The position numbers and the translations under genes were made by a program. Positions 36,153 to 48,001 of a stretch of DNA of 64,000 nt are shown here, in pieces. Source of the stretch: Nocardioides ungokensis. Its GTDB lineage: Bacteria; Actinomycetota; Actinomycetes; Propionibacteriales; Nocardioidaceae. The notes below the pieces were generated by a model that was given only the letters and a program-made list of their open reading frames with translations, was not told the origin of the DNA and made no database searches. Within the stretch, counting starts at the first letter, position 1. Every line of letters begins with the position of its first letter. Location of the stretch: assembly GCF_013466985.1 (NCBI RefSeq), contig NZ_CP059164.1, forward strand, positions 434,001 through 498,000. The letters are read 5' to 3'.

Positions 36153-36714
36153 CACCCTGCTCGCGGCGCTGCTCGCGCTGGTGCCGGCCGAGGAGCGGAT
36201 CGTGCTGGTGGAGGACGCCAGCGAGCTGCGCCCGGACCACCCCCACGTGGTCGGCCTCGAGAGCAGACCGCCCAACATCGAGGGCGCGGGCGAGATCGGC
36301 CTGCGCACGCTGGTCCGCCAGGCGCTGCGGATGCGACCGGACCGGCTGGTCGTCGGTGAGGTCCGCGGTGGTGAGGTCGTCGAGCTGTTGGCGGCGCTCA
36401 ACACCGGCCACGAGGGCGGGTGCGGGACCCTGCACGCCAACTCCGCCGTCGACGTGCCCGCGCGGGTCGAGGCGCTCGCCCTCGCGGCCGGACTCGGGCG
36501 CGCGGCGGCGCACAGCCAGTTCGCCTCGGCCGTCGACGTCGTCCTGCACCTCGCCCGCGACCGGCAGGGTCGGCGACGGCTGGGCCAGGTCGCGGTCCCC
36601 GAGCGTGGTGCCGACGGGCTGGTCACGATGGCGGTGGCCCTCGAGCTCGACCCGCACGGGAGGGCGACGGTGGGGCCGGCCGCCGGCCGGCTCGCCGAGC
36701 GGCTCGGGTCGTGA
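36148..36714 (+). pseudogene. tadA: tadA (CpaF-type pilus ATPase), 3' part
   Basis: The C-terminal ATPase half from the Walker A lysine on: KTTLLAALLALVPAEERIVLVED, the Asp box, [17 protein letters not shown] (Walker B region), and the His box [14 protein letters not shown]. It has no start of its own apart from element-derived codons at 36109, so a short element-tadA fusion (MRYRVTLPIPMVV then KTT) is the only product possible without excision. It overlaps tadB by GTGA. Confidence 0.92.
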
Positions 36715-37529
36715 CCCCGCCGAGCGCGGTGGCCGCACTCGCCGCGGCGCTGGCCGTGGTCCTGCTGCTGCCTCCGCGCACCCGCTTGGCCGACGGTCCT
36801 CCCGGCGGACCCCGGGGCGCGCCCGGGGCTGCGTCGCCTCCCCGGGCCGCGGTCGCGGTGCTCGCAGCCGGTGGCGGCGTGCTGGTGGTGACCCGGCCCG
36901 GCGTCGGCGCCGCGACCGCGGCACTGGTCGTGGTCCTGGCCGGAGCGCTGGTGGGAGGCGGGTTGTTGTGGGGCGCCCGCCGACGACGCCGAGCGGCGCG
37001 CCTGGTCGCGGGCCGGGTGCTCGAGACCTGCGAGCTGCTGGCGGCCGAGCTCGGCGCCGGACAGCCCCCGGGACGGGCACTGGAGCGAGCCTCGGAGGCG
37101 TGGCCGCCGCTGGCCCCCGCCGCCGAGGCTTTCCGGGTCGGCTCCGACGTGCCGGCGTCGATGCGCGACCTGGCGCGACTCCCCGGCGCCGGGGACCTTC
37201 GCCTGGTGGCAGCCGCCTGGCAGGTGGCGCACCGCACCGGCCAGGGCCTGGCCGAGGCCGTGGACGACGTCGCCGCGGAGCTGCGGGCCGCCGAGGCCAG
37301 CCGCCGGGTCGTCGAGGGCGAGCTGGCGTCGGCCCGGGCGACCGCGCGGATGGTCGCCGGGCTGCCGGTCCCCGCGCTCGCCATGGGCTCCGGGGTCGGT
37401 GGCAACCCGTGGGTGTTCCTGGTCGGCAGCCCGGTCGGGGTCGCGTGCCTCGCCGGAGGCGTCGGGTTCGGGCTGGCGGGGCTGGCCTGGATCGAGGCGA
37501 TCGCCCGCGACGTGGACCGGACCTCGTGA
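36711..37529 (+). CDS. tadB: Tad pilus membrane platform protein TadB
   Basis: A 272-residue type II secretion F-domain protein. There are two hydrophobic segments at about residues 5-70, then the cytoplasmic F domain with [21 protein letters not shown] and [20 protein letters not shown], and C-terminal helices. It overlaps tadA and tadC by GTGA on both sides. It forms the inner-membrane platform for pilus assembly with TadC. Confidence 0.88.
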   Translation: MTPPSAVAALAAALAVVLLLPPRTRLADGPPGGPRGAPGAASPPRAAVAVLAAGGGVLVVTRPGVGAATAALVVVLAGALVGGGLLWGARRRRRAARLVAGRVLETCELLAAELGAGQPPGRALERASEAWPPLAPAAEAFRVGSDVPASMRDLARLPGAGDLRLVAAAWQVAHRTGQGLAEAVDDVAAELRAAEASRRVVEGELASARATARMVAGLPVPALAMGSGVGGNPWVFLVGSPVGVACLAGGVGFGLAGLAWIEAIARDVDRTS

Positions 37530-38239
37530 CCAGCTGGGTCCCGGTCGCCTGCGCCGCGTCGGCGGCGGCCCTCGCCGTGCCCCGCCGGCCCCGCCTGCCT
37601 CCCGCCGCGGCACCGGGGCCGCAGCAGCGCGCGACGGGGTGGATGCGCCGCCACCGGCCGCTGTGGGCCCTCCTCGCCGGCCTCGGGGCCCTGCTCTTCG
37701 TGGGCGGGCCGGCGGGGCCGGTGGCCGGCGTCGGCGCCGCAGCCGGTGTGTGGGTGGTAATCGGGCGCGCCGAGACTCCCGAGGACCGCCGCGCCCGTGA
37801 GGAGGTGCGTCGCGACCTCCCGCACCTGGTCACGCTGTTCGCGGCTGCGCTGCGGTCGGGTGTGGCGCCGGGCGACGGGATCGCGCTCGTGTGCGCCGCG
37901 CTCCCGGGAGCCGCCTCGGCGCGGCTCGCGGGCGTCGTGGCCAGGCTCGCGCTCGGGGTCGACCCGGTCCAGGTCTGGGAGGCGCTCGGCGACGATCCCG
38001 AGCTGGCGCCCCTGGGACGGGCGCTGGCCCGCTCCCAGGCGACCGGTGCGGCGGTCGTGCCCACGATGGTGCGCCTGACCGAGGACCTGGCCCGCCGGGC
38101 CCGGGCCGATGTCGAGGACCGGGCCCGGGCGGTCGGGGTGAAGGCCGCCCTGCCGCTGGGGCTGTGCCTGCTGCCGGCCTTCGTGCTGGTCGGCATCGTC
38201 CCGCTGGTCGCCGGCCTGCTGACGGGCCTGGCGTTGTGA
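37526..38239 (+). CDS. tadC: Tad pilus membrane platform protein TadC
   Basis: A 237-residue F-domain membrane protein: two hydrophobic segments, then [25 protein letters not shown] and [18 protein letters not shown], ending in two membrane helices ([20 protein letters not shown]). The GTG start overlaps tadB. It is the expected partner of TadB. Confidence 0.88.
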   Translation: MTSWVPVACAASAAALAVPRRPRLPPAAAPGPQQRATGWMRRHRPLWALLAGLGALLFVGGPAGPVAGVGAAAGVWVVIGRAETPEDRRAREEVRRDLPHLVTLFAAALRSGVAPGDGIALVCAALPGAASARLAGVVARLALGVDPVQVWEALGDDPELAPLGRALARSQATGAAVVPTMVRLTEDLARRARADVEDRARAVGVKAALPLGLCLLPAFVLVGIVPLVAGLLTGLAL

Positions 38240-38384
38240 GTCGGCGGCCCGCCGGACGTCCACAGCCCGTCCCGCCGCACGCGCCGTCCCCAGCTCGGTG
38301 GTCGCCCGGCGGCGCCCGGGCGCGGGATCGCCGAGGGTCGTCGTCAGACGGCCGCACCGGCGGCCGCACCCGAAGGAGGAACCC

Positions 38385-38595
38385 ATGTCCCTGACCCGTC
38401 AGCGCAGCGTCCTCGCGCCCCGCCCCGTCCCCGGGGCGGGACGAGGCCGGCATCACGACCGCCGAGTACGCCGTCGGCACCGCCGCCGGCGCGGGCCTCG
38501 CCGGCCTGCTCTACAAGCTGCTGACCGGCGGCTTCGGCGAGCAGCTGCTGCGCACCCTGTTCGACCACGTGCTCGGGCTCCTGGGCATCGGATGA
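38385..38595 (+). CDS. DUF4244-family small membrane/pilin-like protein, frame broken
   Basis: The product is about 70 residues, similar to the small protein encoded after tadC in actinobacteria. The start is ATG 38385 with AAGGAGGAA. After about 15 codons the true frame is one base later: DEAGITTAEYAVGTAAGAGLAGLL and LLRTLFDHVLGLLGIG. The GITTAEYAVG segment is the prepilin-type processing site and hydrophobic helix, so this is the likely Flp-like pilin. The break lies in the GGGG/GGG region 38,432-38,440. It ends with an ATGA overlap with the TadE-like gene. Confidence 0.75.
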
Positions 38596-38954
38596 GGCGG
38601 TCCCGGGGCGACTCCGGCGCGGCGACGGCCGAGCTGGCGATGGCGCTGCCCCTGCTGCTCGCCGTGACGGTCGGGCTGGTGTGGCTGCTCGCGGTGGCGG
38701 CGGCCCAGATCCGGGTGGTCGATGCGGCGCGGGAGTCGGCCCGGGCGGCGGCGCGCGGCGAGAGCAGCCCGGAGGCGGTGGCGCGCGGGCTCGACGTGGC
38801 GCCACCCGGCAGCCGGGTCACGGTGAGCACGGACGGTGACCGGGTGACGGCCGCGGCGGAGGGCAGCGTGTCCGGGCCGGGTGGCCTCTTCGGCTTCCTG
38901 CCCGGGGTCACGCTGCACGCCGAGGCGGTCGCGGCGACGGAGCCGGCGCCGTGA
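38592..38954 (+). CDS. TadE-like minor pilin
   Basis: A 120-residue protein with one N-terminal hydrophobic helix preceded by DSGAATAELAMALPLLLAVTVGLVWLLAVA, the TadE pattern (G-x-A-T-A-E-L-A). The rest is an extracytoplasmic beta-rich domain. It overlaps its neighbours by ATGA and GTGA. It is thought to assist pilus assembly. Confidence 0.85.
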   Translation: MRRSRGDSGAATAELAMALPLLLAVTVGLVWLLAVAAAQIRVVDAARESARAAARGESSPEAVARGLDVAPPGSRVTVSTDGDRVTAAAEGSVSGPGGLFGFLPGVTLHAEAVAATEPAP

Positions 38955-39319
38955 GGTGTCCCGGTGGTCGAGCTCCCCGATCACGCTCCGACCGCGGGTC
39001 GGTGAGCCTCGTGGTCGTCGCGTGCGTCGGCGTCCTGCTGCTGCTCGGGGCCGCCCTGGGTGTGGTGGGTGCGATGGTCCGGGCGCACCGCCAGGCCCAG
39101 TCCGCGGCCGACCTCGCCGCCCTGGCCGTCGCCTCGGCGCTGGGGTGGGGCGGCGACGCCTGTGCGGCGGGGGAGGGGATCGCGGCGGCCAACGACGCGA
39201 GGCTGGTGGCCTGCGAGGTCGAGGGGCGCGAGGCGCGGGTGCGGGTCGAGGTGACCGGCCCGCACTGGCTCGGGCAGGACGCCGACCTGGCCGCGGAGTC
39301 CCGCGCCGGACCCGCCTGA
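38951..39319 (+). CDS. TadE/TadG-like secreted protein (Rv3654c type)
   Basis: A 122-residue protein. DRGSVSLVVVACVGVLLLLGAALGVVGAMV forms a single membrane helix, followed by HRQAQSAADLAALAVASAL, the helical signature of Rv3654c-like Flp pilus-assembly proteins. Two cysteines (DACAAG and LVACEVEG) may pair. It is the last gene of the tad operon, convergent with the helicase. Confidence 0.85.
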   Translation: MRCPGGRAPRSRSDRGSVSLVVVACVGVLLLLGAALGVVGAMVRAHRQAQSAADLAALAVASALGWGGDACAAGEGIAAANDARLVACEVEGREARVRVEVTGPHWLGQDADLAAESRAGPA

Positions 39320-39330
39320 GGACGAGCCGG

Positions 39331-41634
39331 TCAGGCCCCGACCGACGCCCCGAGGAGGACGTCGAGCAGCCGGGCGGCGCCAGGCTTGTCGAGCGGGTTG
39401 TTCTGGTTGCCGCATTTCGGCGACTGGATGCACGAGGGGCAGCCGTCGACGCACGAGCAGGCCTCGATGGCGTCGCGGGTGGCGGTGAGCCACTCGCGGG
39501 CGGCCCGGAAGCCCCGCTCGGCGAACCCCGCCCCGCCCGGGTGGCCGTCGTAGACGAACACGGTGAGCTGCCCGGTGTCCGGGTGCACCGCCGTCGACAC
39601 GCCACCGATGTCCCAGCGGTCGCAGGTCGCGAAGAGCGGGAGCAGCCCGATCGAGCAGTGCTCGGCGGCGTGCGCGGCCCCCGGCAGGTCCTGCTCGGCC
39701 AGCCCCGACTCCGCCAGCACGTGCTCGGGGACCGTCCACCAGACCGCACAGGTGCGCAGCGAGCGCTCCGGCAGGTCGAGCGGCTCCTCGCCGATGACGT
39801 CCCCGCCGGGCTGGCGCCGCTTGAGGAACGACACCACCTGGTGGGACACGTCGACCTCGCCGAAGGACAGTCGGCAGCCCGCCCAGTCGCGGTGCTCCCG
39901 CTCGGCGACGATGCTGATGTCGGTGATCTCGCGGGCGGAGGTGGAGTAGTCCGGCTCGGCGCGCTCGATGACCGCGACGTGGTCGTCGAGGTCGAGGGAG
40001 CTCACCAGCCACGTCTCCCCGCGGTGGACGTAGACGGCGCCCTGGTGCGCCGTGCCGTGCGCGCTGGAGGCGTCGACGGTGCCGACGACGCGGCCGGTCC
40101 CGGCCTCGACCAGCTGGACCGGCGACCCGCCCGTGGAGCGGATGTCGGCCAGGTCGGCGGCACGTCGGCGATCGGTCCAGAACCATCCGCGCGGGCGCCG
40201 GCGGAGCAGCCCGGCCTCGGTGAGCTGGTCGAGCACCTCGCGGGCGGTCGGCCCGAACAGGGGGAGGTCGGCCTCGGTGAGCGGCCGCTCCTGAGCCGCC
40301 GCGCACAGGTGGGGGCCCAGGACGTAGGGGTTGGTCGGGTCGAAGACGGTGGACTCGACCGGACGGCCGAGCAGCGCCTCCGGGTGCGTGACGAGGTAGG
40401 TGTCGAGCGGGTCGTCGCGGGCCACCAGGACGCCCAGCGCGTCCTGGGCGCCCCGGCCTGCCCGCCCCACCTGCTGCCAGAGCGCCGCACGGGTGCCGGG
40501 GAAGCCCGCCATGAGGACGGCGTCGAGGCCGCTGATGTCGATGCCGAGCTCGAGTGCGTTGGTCGCGGCCAGGCCCGTCAGGTCGCCGTTCCGCAGCGCC
40601 TGCTCGATGGCCCGGCGCTCCTCGGGCAGGTAACCACCGCGGTACGACGCGACCCGGCCGGGCAGCGACGGGTCGACCTCGGCCAGCAAGTCGGCCGCGG
40701 TCATCGCGACGTGCTCGGCGCCGCGCCGGGACCGCACGAACGCGAGGGTCCGGACCCCCTCGGCGACGAGGTCGGCGAGCAGGTCCGCGGTCTCGGACGA
40801 GGCGGCCCGGCGCACGGGGGCGCCGTTCTCCCCGGAGCCCGCGCTGAACGGGGGCTCCCAGAGCGCGAGGGCGACCTCGCCGCGCGGGCTGGCGTCGTCG
40901 GTGACCGCCTCGACGTCGGTGCCGATCAGCCGGCGGGCGGCCAGCTCCGGCTCCGCGACGGTCGCGGACGCGAGCACGAAGGTGGGGTCGGCGCCGTACG
41001 CCGCGCAGATGCGGCGCAGGCGTCGCAGCACGTGGGACACGTGGGAACCGAAGACGCCACGGTAGTGGTGGCACTCGTCGACCACGACGTAGGCCAGCGA
41101 CCCGAGGAAGGCGGACCAGCGCGCGTGCCCCGGCAGCAGCGAGCGGTGCAGCATGTCGGGGTTGGTGAGGACGTACTCCGCGTGGTCGCGGGCCCAGTCA
41201 CGCTGGTCCCGACCGCTGTCGCCGTCGTGGGTGGTGACCCGGACGTCGAGCCCGAGGTCGGTCAGTCCCGCGAGCTGGTCCTGGGCCAGGGCCTTGGTGG
41301 GCGCCAGGTAGAGGACGGTGGCGCCGCGCTGGCCCCGCGGACCGCGGCCCGACCGGATCGCGGTGAGTGCGGGGAGCTGGTAGGCCAGTGACTTGCCGGA
41401 GGCGGTGCCGGTGGCCAGCACGACGTGCCGACCGGCGTGGGCCGCGTCCGCGGCCTCGGCCTGGTGCCGCCACGGCCGGGTGACCCCGCGCGCGGCGAAG
41501 GCGGCCACGACGTCGGGGGCCGCCCAGGCGGGCCAGTCCTCGGTTCGCGCCTCGCGACGGGGGAGGAGCTCGAGGTGCGTGAGGCGTCCCTCGCGGCCCG
41601 GGACGGAGGCGAGCCGGTCGACCAGCTGGCCCAT
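39331..41634 (-). CDS. DEAD/DEAH-box helicase with DUF1998 zinc domain (MrfA-like)
   Basis: A 767-residue superfamily 2 helicase. Motif I is [10 protein letters not shown] (about residues 79-88), motif II is DECH in VVVDECHHY, motif [11 protein letters not shown], motif [11 protein letters not shown]. The C-terminal domain has the four-cysteine cluster [10 protein letters not shown]...KCGNQNN characteristic of the MrfA/YprA group that repairs mitomycin adducts. ATG 41634 gives the length of the mycobacterial homologue (Rv3649); GTG 41667 is possible. The frame stays open further upstream over the divergent STAS promoter, which I regard as non-coding. Confidence 0.92.
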   Translation of the reverse strand: MGQLVDRLASVPGREGRLTHLELLPRREARTEDWPAWAAPDVVAAFAARGVTRPWRHQAEAADAAHAGRHVVLATGTASGKSLAYQLPALTAIRSGRGPRGQRGATVLYLAPTKALAQDQLAGLTDLGLDVRVTTHDGDSGRDQRDWARDHAEYVLTNPDMLHRSLLPGHARWSAFLGSLAYVVVDECHHYRGVFGSHVSHVLRRLRRICAAYGADPTFVLASATVAEPELAARRLIGTDVEAVTDDASPRGEVALALWEPPFSAGSGENGAPVRRAASSETADLLADLVAEGVRTLAFVRSRRGAEHVAMTAADLLAEVDPSLPGRVASYRGGYLPEERRAIEQALRNGDLTGLAATNALELGIDISGLDAVLMAGFPGTRAALWQQVGRAGRGAQDALGVLVARDDPLDTYLVTHPEALLGRPVESTVFDPTNPYVLGPHLCAAAQERPLTEADLPLFGPTAREVLDQLTEAGLLRRRPRGWFWTDRRRAADLADIRSTGGSPVQLVEAGTGRVVGTVDASSAHGTAHQGAVYVHRGETWLVSSLDLDDHVAVIERAEPDYSTSAREITDISIVAEREHRDWAGCRLSFGEVDVSHQVVSFLKRRQPGGDVIGEEPLDLPERSLRTCAVWWTVPEHVLAESGLAEQDLPGAAHAAEHCSIGLLPLFATCDRWDIGGVSTAVHPDTGQLTVFVYDGHPGGAGFAERGFRAAREWLTATRDAIEACSCVDGCPSCIQSPKCGNQNNPLDKPGAARLLDVLLGASVGA

Positions 41635-41839
41635 TCGCCAGGGCAGGGTTTCGACCGCAAGATCCACTTTTCCAGTCTCGCAAATGGCTCCGACACTGGA
41701 CGTCGGGCCTCGCACAGTCTTTACTTCTTTGTGCGGTTGGGGGGCGAGCGTGGTTTCATTGTGCTGGCCGAGTTTCGGGGCTGGTGCGCCACGGCAACCG
41801 GCACCCGATGAAATCAAAGTGCCTCCAAGGGGAGACGAA

Positions 41840-42178
41840 GTGGACCTGACTCTTGCGACCCGCGATGTCGATGGGAAGACCATCGTTGCGGTCGGTGGCG
41901 AGATCGACGTCTACACCGCCCCGAAGCTGCGGGACAAGATCACCGAGCTCGTCGCGGCCGGTGTCTACGACATCGTCATCGACATGGAAGCCGTCGAGTT
42001 CCTGGACTCGACCGGGCTCGGTGTCCTGGTCGGCGGCCTGAAGAAGGTCCGCGCCCACGACGGGTCCCTGCAGCTGGTCTGCAACCAGGACCGCCTGCTC
42101 AAGATCTTCCGGATCACCGGCCTGGCGAAGGTCTTCGTGATCCACGAGTCGGCCGACGCCGCGCTCGCCGGCAGCTGA
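41840..42178 (+). CDS. STAS-domain anti-sigma factor antagonist (BldG type)
   Basis: A 112-residue single STAS domain. The phosphorylatable Ser57 is in [13 protein letters not shown], preceded by [17 protein letters not shown] precedes the GTG start. These proteins bind and titrate an anti-sigma kinase when unphosphorylated; the kinase is not in this window. BldG-type genes lie beside this helicase gene in streptomycetes as well. Confidence 0.93.
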   Translation: MDLTLATRDVDGKTIVAVGGEIDVYTAPKLRDKITELVAAGVYDIVIDMEAVEFLDSTGLGVLVGGLKKVRAHDGSLQLVCNQDRLLKIFRITGLAKVFVIHESADAALAGS

Positions 42179-42248
42179 CCGCCGGCCCCACCGCGGCCCG
42201 GGCTCGCCCCGGCCGCCTCTGCTGACCGTCTCCTGGTCGCCCCTGCGG

Positions 42249-42280
42249 CGAAGCCCTGTCCCGGGCTTCGTCACCCTTTT
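42249..42280 (+). terminator. Terminator after the STAS gene
   Basis: CGAAGCCC (42249-42256) pairs with GGGCTTCG (42263-42270), followed by TCACCCTTTT, close to a classical intrinsic terminator. Confidence 0.8.
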
Positions 42281-42419
42281 GCTGCCCTTCGACCGTTCCA
42301 ACCGCGACGCGCCGTGTGGCGCGCGTCACACCTTCGTGCTCTGCAGTGGTCCCTCGTGCGTAGACTCCCCGACGTCCGTGAGACCTGAATCACTCCCTTG
42401 AGCTCGCAGGAGGAAACAC

Positions 42420-44858
<2,439 letters not shown>

Positions 44859-44870
44859 TCCCAGCACCAC

Positions 44871-44904
44871 CACCGGCCCCCGGAGAGCACTCCGGGGGCC
44901 GGTG
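44871..44904 (+). terminator. Terminator after hppA
   Basis: CACCGGCCCCCGGA pairs with TCCGGGGGCCGGTG around a six-base loop directly after the hppA stop. Confidence 0.85.
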
Positions 44905-44995
44905 TCGTGCCGGCGCCCGTACGACGCCGCCCAGCCGGTCGCCCAGCCGTTCGCCCAGCCGTTCGTGGGGCGGCGGCACCGCCTAGGGTCGGGGC

Positions 44996-46469
44996 GTGAC
45001 CCCCGCGAACCGCTCCGACCTCCCCGCCCGGCTGCGCGAGGCGCTGCAGCGGGCAGGCTTCACCTACGACGCGGTGGCGGAGCTGCTCGGCCCGCTCGGC
45101 CACGCCGCCCTGGGCCGCAACGAGACCACGCCCGGCCTGCGCGCCACCCGGGGCGGGACGCCCCTGGAGACGCTGGTACGGCTCTTCCTGCTCCAGGCCC
45201 CGGTCGCGGTCGCCGCGGCCGAGCGCGCGCTCCCGGGCATGGTCGACCGGCTCGCCGTCGAGGGCTTCCTGGAGCAGGGCGTCGGCGAGGTGGCGGCGCG
45301 CCTGGACGTCCGGCCGTACGCCACCGGTGACCTGGACCTCTGGGTGGTCAGCGACCTGACCCCCGGCCTGGACGGCCGCCCGGTGCGCGTCGGGACCGAC
45401 CACGTGCTCGGGATCAGCTCGGCCTCGACGTCGCTGGCCCAGCTGACGCTGCGCGAGCCCGTCGGTCGGGCACTCGACCTCGGGACGGGGTGCGGAGTCC
45501 AGGCGCTGCACCTCGCCGCCCACAGCCGCCGGGTGGTTGCCACGGACGTCAACCAGCGTGCCCTGCGGATCACCGGCTTCAACGCCGCGCTGAACGAGGT
45601 GGCCGACCGGGTCGAGGTCCGCGACGGATCCTTCTTCGAGCCGGTCCGCGACGAGCTGTTCGACCTGATCGCCACGAACCCGCCGTTCGTGATCTCCCCG
45701 GCGACCGGGGAGCGCCTCGTCTACCGCGACTCCGGCCTCCCCGGGGACCGGGTGGTGGAGGACATCGTGCGGGCCGCGCCGCGGCACCTCGCCGACGGCG
45801 GCTGGTGCCAGGTGCTGGCCAACTGGGTGATCGCCCGGGGCCGCGACTGGGACGACCGGCTGGCGTCGTGGATCTCTGAGGACTGCGACGCCTTCGTCGT
45901 GCAGCGCGAGGTGCTCGACCCGGCGGCGTACGTCGAGCTGTGGCTCAAGGACGCGGGCCTCCACGGCGGCCCCGACTACGCCGAGCGCTACGACACCTGG
46001 CTGTCGTGGTTCGACGACCAGGGCGTCGAGGGGATCGGCTTCGGCTGGATCAACCTGCACCGGCGCGGCTCGGACGCGGCGGGCGCTCCCGCGCGCGACC
46101 TGCTCGAGTGGCCCTACGACGTCGAGCAGCCGATCGCGCCCGCCATCCGTGACTGGGCGGCGGCCCGCGAGGTCGAGGTGGGGCCGGACTCCCGGTTGCT
46201 CGTCCGCCCCGACGTCCAGCAGGAGACGCTCGGCGCGCCGGGGGCCGAGGACCCGGAGACGGTCGTGCTGCGCCAGCAGGTGGGCTGCGCCGGGCCCGCC
46301 GGGTCGACACCGTCGAGGCGGGCCTGGTCGGCGCCTGCGACGGCGAGCTGACGGTGGGCCAGATCCTCGACGCGCTCGCCCAGCTGCTCGACCTCGACGC
46401 CGCGGCGACCCGGACGACCTACCTCCCCGTGGTGCGCGAGCTCGTGCTCGAGGGTTCCTGGAGGACTGA
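44996..46469 (+). CDS. Class I SAM-dependent methyltransferase (DUF7059/PrmA-like), two frame breaks
   Basis: A methyltransferase of about 491 residues. Following an N-terminal helical domain, motif I is ALDLGTGCGVQALHLA, and TNPPF (IATNPPFVISP) marks an N-methyltransferase-type active site as in HemK/RsmC enzymes. Frames break near 46,280-46,300 (after VLRQQVG) and again near 46,450 (LVLEG then FLED). One missing base at each gives exactly 492 codons and a stop at 46467-46469 just before grpB. TAGGGT ends a few bases before the GTG start, so the transcript is probably leaderless. The substrate, protein or rRNA, is not known. Confidence 0.82.
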
Positions 46470-46470
46470 C

Positions 46471-47016
46471 ATGGCCGTCGAGGTGGTCGCCTACCGCGAC
46501 GAGTGGCCGGCCCGGTTCGACGAGGTGGCCCGCGACCTGCGCCGGGCGCTCGCCGATGTCGCCTCGGCGCGCGTCGAGCACGTCGGCTCCACCTCCGTCC
46601 CCGGTCTGGCGGCCAAGCCGGTCCTCGACATCGACGTCATCGTCGACGCTGTCGACATGGACCTCGCCGTCGCCGCGCTCGAGCGCGTCGGCTACCGGCA
46701 CCGCGGGGACCTGGGCGTGACAGGTCGAGAGGCGTTCACCCCGCCCGGGGACGGTCCGGCGCGCAACGTGTACGTCTGCCTGGACGGGACCGTCAACGTG
46801 CGCAACCACCTGGCGGTCCGAGACGTCCTGCGGCGGCGCGACGACCTCAGGGACGAGTACGCCGCGGTCAAGACCGGGCTGGCGGCGGACCCGACGATGG
46901 ACATCGACACCTACATCGCCCGCAAGTCGCAGGTGCTCCAGAAGGTGCTCGCGGAGTCGGACCTCACCGACGACGAGCGGCGAGCGATCCGGCAGCTCAA
47001 CGACCCGTCGGCCTGA
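46471..47016 (+). CDS. GrpB/UPF0157 family nucleotidyltransferase-fold protein
   Basis: A 181-residue protein that begins with VEVVAYRDEWPARFDEVA and carries the family core HVGSTSVPGLAAKPVLDIDV, in which GST and D-x-D correspond to the nucleotidyltransferase site. ATG 46471 lies one base after the methyltransferase stop, so the two form an operon. The biochemical role of the family is not settled. Confidence 0.9.
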   Translation: MAVEVVAYRDEWPARFDEVARDLRRALADVASARVEHVGSTSVPGLAAKPVLDIDVIVDAVDMDLAVAALERVGYRHRGDLGVTGREAFTPPGDGPARNVYVCLDGTVNVRNHLAVRDVLRRRDDLRDEYAAVKTGLAADPTMDIDTYIARKSQVLQKVLAESDLTDDERRAIRQLNDPSA

Positions 47017-47019
47017 CCC

Positions 47020-47811
47020 TCACGCCGCCTGGGTCGCCTCGTCGCGTGCCGCCAGTGCCCGGTCGCGGAGCCGGACCAGCCGCTCCCGGGTGGTCGAGGT
47101 CAGCAGGTCCGGGACTCCGAGCGGCTCGAGGGCGGGCACGTTCTCGGGTCGCCACCAGCGCGGGCCCTGGAGGTCGCGGAAGCCCACCAGCGCCCGCCGG
47201 ACGGTGCCGCCGTAGCCGGAGATCGCCGACGACAGGGCCAGGGCCTCCTGGACGCGGGCCATCCGCAGGTCCCCCTGGGGGCGGTAGCTGCCGTTCGCCT
47301 TGCCGACCGCCCAGCAGATGCCACCGGCGAGGTGCGCGGCGGTGCGGGCCTGGCGCACCGTCTCGGGCTCCTCGGCCCAGACGAGCAGCAGCGCGCGCCG
47401 GAACGCCACGGCCATCTCCGCGTCGAACCAGCGGGCGGCCACCGCGTCCAGCAGCTCGGCGGTGGCCTCGAGTCGGCGGCGGGCGCCCTCGTCGGGGGTC
47501 TCGGTCGGGAGGTCACTGCCGTCGTCGCTCAGGGGCTCGACGGTGAGCGCCGCCACGGCCGCGTCGCCGCCGCAGACGGAGGCCAGCCAGTCGAGCACCC
47601 GCTGCCACGGGGGTGGCGGGGGCGGGCTCGGCTGCGGTCGGGCGAGCTCGCGGTCGAACCGGTCGGCGTAGCGCTGCCAGCGGGTGCCGGCCACCGGTTC
47701 GGACCAGGTCTCGACGAGGCGGCCGTCGACGAGCACCAGGTGGGTCAGGCGGTCCAGGGCCGAGGGCTCGTCGGGGTAGCCGGGGTCCCCCAGCCAGGGA
47801 TGGTCGTACAT
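47020..47811 (-). CDS. Conserved hypothetical protein
   Basis: A 263-residue soluble protein starting MYDHPWLGDPGYPDEPSAL at ATG 47811 (the upstream extension overlaps the topA promoter and lacks coding character). It has a helical C-terminal half with GGICWAVGKANGSYRP and a final basic helix. Pro-rich linker near residue 65. It ends three bases from the convergent grpB. I do not recognise the family. Confidence 0.7.
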   Translation of the reverse strand: MYDHPWLGDPGYPDEPSALDRLTHLVLVDGRLVETWSEPVAGTRWQRYADRFDRELARPQPSPPPPPPWQRVLDWLASVCGGDAAVAALTVEPLSDDGSDLPTETPDEGARRRLEATAELLDAVAARWFDAEMAVAFRRALLLVWAEEPETVRQARTAAHLAGGICWAVGKANGSYRPQGDLRMARVQEALALSSAISGYGGTVRRALVGFRDLQGPRWWRPENVPALEPLGVPDLLTSTTRERLVRLRDRALAARDEATQAA

Positions 47812-48001
47812 GTGCGCCTCCGGGCGTTCGGGTGTCGGTGGGGTCACGCTGGCACGTCCCGCGGACGGCCCGCAGAGCTCATCCACAGGCCCCTCGTGGA
47901 GAGTGGAGGGAATGGGTTCTGCGCCGGACGCGCTACCGTGAGCGGCCGTGGGGCCTGCAGCGGGGCCCGCCAGCAGCAGCAAGCAGGAGAAGGAAGCGCA
48001 C

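Noticed and set aside
36109..36714. A separate small ATPase gene starting at 36109
   Set aside because: The first 13 codons are element DNA up to attR; the rest is the C-terminal half of TadA without the P-loop glycine stretch, so it is a fusion fragment, not an independent gene.
41635..41883. N-terminal extension of the helicase to 41883
   Set aside because: The extension covers the STAS promoter and ribosome site, has no helicase homology, and the shorter form fits the family length.
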